Part shown: positions 5,921 to 6,516 of the stretch, piece after piece
How positions within the stretch are numbered: the first letter of the stretch is position 1
How the letters are laid out: each line of letters opens with the position of its first letter
Source of the DNA: JBDRNO01 sp043811005
GTDB taxonomy: Bacteria; Bacteroidota; Bacteroidia; NORP154
Assembly (NCBI GenBank): GCA_043811005.1
Contig: JBDRNO010000044.1
Location: 1 to 6,516, forward strand
Direction of reading: 5' to 3'
DNA: 6,516 bases
Made by a program: the position numbers and the translations under genes
The notes under the pieces: generated by a model
The model's database searches: none
The model's input: only the letters and a program-made list of their open reading frames with translations
Told to the model about the DNA's origin: nothing

Positions 5921-6516
5921 ATGATTAAAAAAAATAATTTATTTCTGCTTATCAATTCATTAAGTAAAGACGAGAAAAAACATTTTAAAAGATTTATGTT
6001 ACAGTATCATAAAGGAGAAGGAAACATTTATGTACGATTATTTAATGCTATAAACAAACAAAATCAATATGATAGAAATAAGATCATTAGCCAAATACCA
6101 ATATTAAACTCACCAAGCCGCCTGGCAAAAGAAAAAAGCAAGCTTTATAATCTCATCATGAAAAGCTTGAGTGATTACTACTATAACAGGTCAGAAAACA
6201 TCCGGCTTAAAGATATTTTGAAGCAAGCAGAGATCCTCTATGAAAAAACATTATTTGAGCAGTGTATTAAATTGTTGAAAAAAGCCAAAAAGATCGCATA
6301 CTCCTATGGCAAAGATTCACACCTGTTTGAGATATTTAAATGGGAGAAAAAGCTGTTTTATTCCGGGAAACAAATAAAAAATTTAGATAAAATTTTACAA
6401 GAGGAAAAAATAATTATAGATAAGAGGAATAATAGATATGATTTTGAAGAAAATCAATCAGTAATTTTAAAACTAACTCAACGAGAAGAAATGGAACGAA
6501 ACATGAATAAGTTTAA
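5921..6516 (+). CDS. Basic all-helical cytoplasmic protein of unknown function, Bacteroidota-type family (3' end outside window)
   Basis: The frame is open from an in-frame TAA at 5876-5878, and ATG 5921 is its first Met; 198 complete codons are visible before the right edge. No Shine-Dalgarno sequence is placed correctly (GGAG at 5895-5898 is too far away). The protein begins MIKKNNLFLLINSLSKDEKK, has no signal peptide or membrane segment, and is rich in Lys, Asn, Ile and Leu with few Gly or Pro, so it should be almost entirely helical. Helical hairpin-like units such as EILYEKTLFEQCIKLLKKAK (residues about 104-123) resemble TPR-like packing. The pattern SLSKDEKKxFKRF, an early YVRLFNAI block and the LYEKxLFEQCxKLLKKAKKIA block are ones I remember from uncharacterised Bacteroidota proteins; no function is known to me. 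It is divergent from the giant gene and could share its control region. Confidence 0.85.
   Translation, partial: MIKKNNLFLLINSLSKDEKKHFKRFMLQYHKGEGNIYVRLFNAINKQNQYDRNKIISQIPILNSPSRLAKEKSKLYNLIMKSLSDYYYNRSENIRLKDILKQAEILYEKTLFEQCIKLLKKAKKIAYSYGKDSHLFEIFKWEKKLFYSGKQIKNLDKILQEEKIIIDKRNNRYDFEENQSVILKLTQREEMERNMNKF

Larger units (their letters stand above)
5817..5921 (+). repeat. 16-base imperfect direct repeat flanking the promoter and leader
   Basis: ATTCTTACTTTTACAA at 5817-5832 recurs as ATTCTTACTGTTACAA at 5906-5921, with 15 of 16 bases identical and an offset of 89. The first copy lies about where a -33 element would sit; the second ends on the first base of the start codon of the helical gene. 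It may be a duplicated regulatory site or chance in AT-rich DNA. Confidence 0.35.

Overview
The window looks like a piece of a Bacteroidota chromosome, probably a free-living or uncultured flavobacterial, cytophagal or sphingobacterial-type lineage. The reasons are the domain set of the large gene (N-terminal SBBP-associated domain, SBBP beta-propeller repeats, SprB repeats, a PKD domain, long low-charge Thr/Asn/Gly-rich extracellular modules), an AT-rich intergenic region with an exact TAnnTTTG promoter element, the lack of clear Shine-Dalgarno sequences, and a neighbouring helical protein of a type I recall only from Bacteroidota. The exact lineage cannot be fixed from this sequence.

Layout. 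One giant minus-strand gene fills about 88% of the window, from its ATG at 5717 leftwards to base 1, where it runs off the edge without a stop (1905 complete codons, no interruption). A 203-bp AT-rich divergent intergenic region (5718-5920) follows. A plus-strand gene then starts at 5921 and runs off the right edge (198 complete codons). There are no RNA genes, insertion sequences, CRISPR arrays or terminators that I can support, and no gene-free stretch over 300 bp.

The large protein reads, N to C: signal peptide; DUF7948-type domain; seven SBBP repeats that could close one seven-bladed beta-propeller; a zincin metallopeptidase domain with HEVLHTLG, a distant candidate third His ligand and a Met-turn; a cadherin/Ig-like domain; an 'NGDF' jelly-roll-like domain; an Ig/PKD-like domain; two SprB repeats; a PKD domain; and the start of a probable parallel beta-helix. 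This is a secreted or cell-surface multidomain protein. Related Bacteroidota proteins usually end in a type IX secretion (T9SS) sorting domain, but that end lies outside the window. The inferred role is a surface adhesin carrying a protease; the substrate is unknown.

The divergent gene encodes a basic, all-helical cytoplasmic protein of unknown function. The shared upstream region carries a promoter-like element overlapped by several short inverted repeats, so the two genes could be co-regulated, but nothing in the sequence proves a functional link.

The most interesting points are the peptidase embedded between a propeller and adhesin modules with a leishmanolysin-like split zinc site, a sharp base-composition seam at the propeller boundary, recent DNA-level duplications inside the propeller, and the nested inverted repeats in the divergent promoter region.
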